This document shows positions 6,328 through 6,861 of a stretch of 6,861 bases of DNA, one piece after another. A model generated the notes under the pieces. It ran no database searches, was not told the origin of the DNA, and saw only the letters and a list, made by a program, of their open reading frames with translations. Both the position numbers and the translations under genes were made by a program. How positions within the stretch are numbered: position 1 is the first letter of the stretch; each line of letters begins with the position of its first letter. The DNA is taken from the NCBI GenBank assembly GCA_900771065.1, contig CAAGMP010000004.1, forward strand, positions 1 to 6,861, in the 5' to 3' direction. The DNA comes from an uncultured Acinetobacter sp. Lineage in GTDB: Bacteria > Pseudomonadota > Gammaproteobacteria > Pseudomonadales > Moraxellaceae.

Positions 6328-6861
6328 TTACTTACGTTTACGCTGAATTGCGTGAATTGCACGACCATCTACAGCAAGAGCTGCTTCATGAACCACTTCA
6401 GAGAATGTTGGGTGACCAAAAGTCATTAATTGCAAATCTTCAACTGAAGATACAAATTCAAGCGCAATCATACCTTGGTGTACAATATCAGACGCAGCAG
6501 GTCCAATCACATGCATACCCAATAAACGATCTGTTTTCGCATCAGCAACAAACTTAACGAAACCAGCACCTTCACCTGCCGCTAAAGCACGACCATTTAC
6601 AGCAAAACCGAATTGACCCGTTTTAACTTCATGACCTTTTGCTTTCGCTTGTTCTTCAGTTAAACCAACCCAAGCCGCTTCAGGATGTGTATAGATTACA
6701 GAAATAATCGTATCGTAATTGACTTGAGCAGCATGACCGTGAATACGTTCAACAGCCATTACGCCTTCTTCCATTGCTTTATGTGCAAGCATTGGACCAC
6801 GGACTAAGTCACCAATTGCATAGACACCTTCAACTGAAGTTGCACACCAATCGTTCACTTC
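6328..6861 (-). CDS. lpd: Dihydrolipoamide dehydrogenase (E3), C-terminal third (5' end outside window)
   Basis: The frame is open at the right edge (EVNDWCATSVEG...) and ends at 6328, giving 177 residues of a protein of about 475. The FAD-binding YAIGDLVRGPMLAHKAMEEG segment is followed by the complete interface (dimerisation) domain, from about VNYDTIISVIYTHPEAAWVG to the end. The catalytic His-Glu dyad is present as H150 and E155 of the fragment (GHPTFSE), then VHEAALAVDGRAIH and a basic tail. The redox disulfide and NAD site lie outside the window. E3 reoxidises dihydrolipoamide with FAD and NAD+ for the pyruvate, 2-oxoglutarate or branched-chain dehydrogenase complexes or glycine cleavage. 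The GTG at 6858 is an internal valine codon, not a start. No sucC or other gene follows on the same strand before the terminator, so lpd is the last gene of its transcript. Which complex it serves depends on genes outside the window. Confidence 0.95.
   Translation of the reverse strand, partial: EVNDWCATSVEGVYAIGDLVRGPMLAHKAMEEGVMAVERIHGHAAQVNYDTIISVIYTHPEAAWVGLTEEQAKAKGHEVKTGQFGFAVNGRALAAGEGAGFVKFVADAKTDRLLGMHVIGPAASDIVHQGMIALEFVSSVEDLQLMTFGHPTFSEVVHEAALAVDGRAIHAIQRKRK

Noticed and set aside
6348..6557. A plus-strand 69-codon glutamine- and leucine-rich frame opposite lpd.
   Set aside because: It is the antisense shadow of conserved lpd sequence, and its composition follows from the reverse complement of lpd codons.

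Overview
The window is a stretch of chromosome from a gammaproteobacterium, most likely an Acinetobacter species. The TrpRS sequence, with the GDRPTGQLHLGH signature and the SCLPALNELTMLYLNFVTVS region, looks like the Acinetobacter form as I remember it. GreA closely matches other gammaproteobacterial GreA, and the DNA is AT-rich with Acinetobacter-like codon use. This assignment is by recall of protein sequence, not by a search.

Layout, left to right: (1) the 3' half of carB (carbamoyl-phosphate synthase large subunit), running in from the left edge. (2) A strong intrinsic terminator inside a 63-nt gap. (3) greA, a transcript-cleavage factor. (4) A perfect palindromic hairpin whose 3' arm also serves as the likely ribosome binding site of the next gene. 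(5) A hexapeptide-repeat O-acetyltransferase of the CatB/Vat (XAT) class. (6) A 135-nt AT-rich leader with a possible promoter and a dyad, then a single-domain UspA-type universal stress protein. (7) A bidirectional terminator. (8) On the minus strand, a CPA1-type Na+/H+ antiporter. (9) A roughly 240-nt divergent intergenic region with a good promoter for trpS. (10) trpS. (11) A second bidirectional terminator. (12) On the minus strand, the 3' third of lpd (dihydrolipoamide dehydrogenase), running off the right edge.

The genes are core housekeeping functions (pyrimidine/arginine precursor synthesis, transcription fidelity, tRNA charging, 2-oxoacid oxidation) interleaved with two stress or ion-homeostasis genes and one acetyltransferase of unknown substrate. 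I see no IS element, phage gene, tRNA, CRISPR array or long repeat, and no evidence of an undescribed multi-gene system. The most interesting signals are regulatory: competing hairpins in the greA leader, and a terminator-like hairpin that overlaps the translation start region of the acetyltransferase. No gene-free gap exceeds 300 bases; the longest is the divergent region before trpS.
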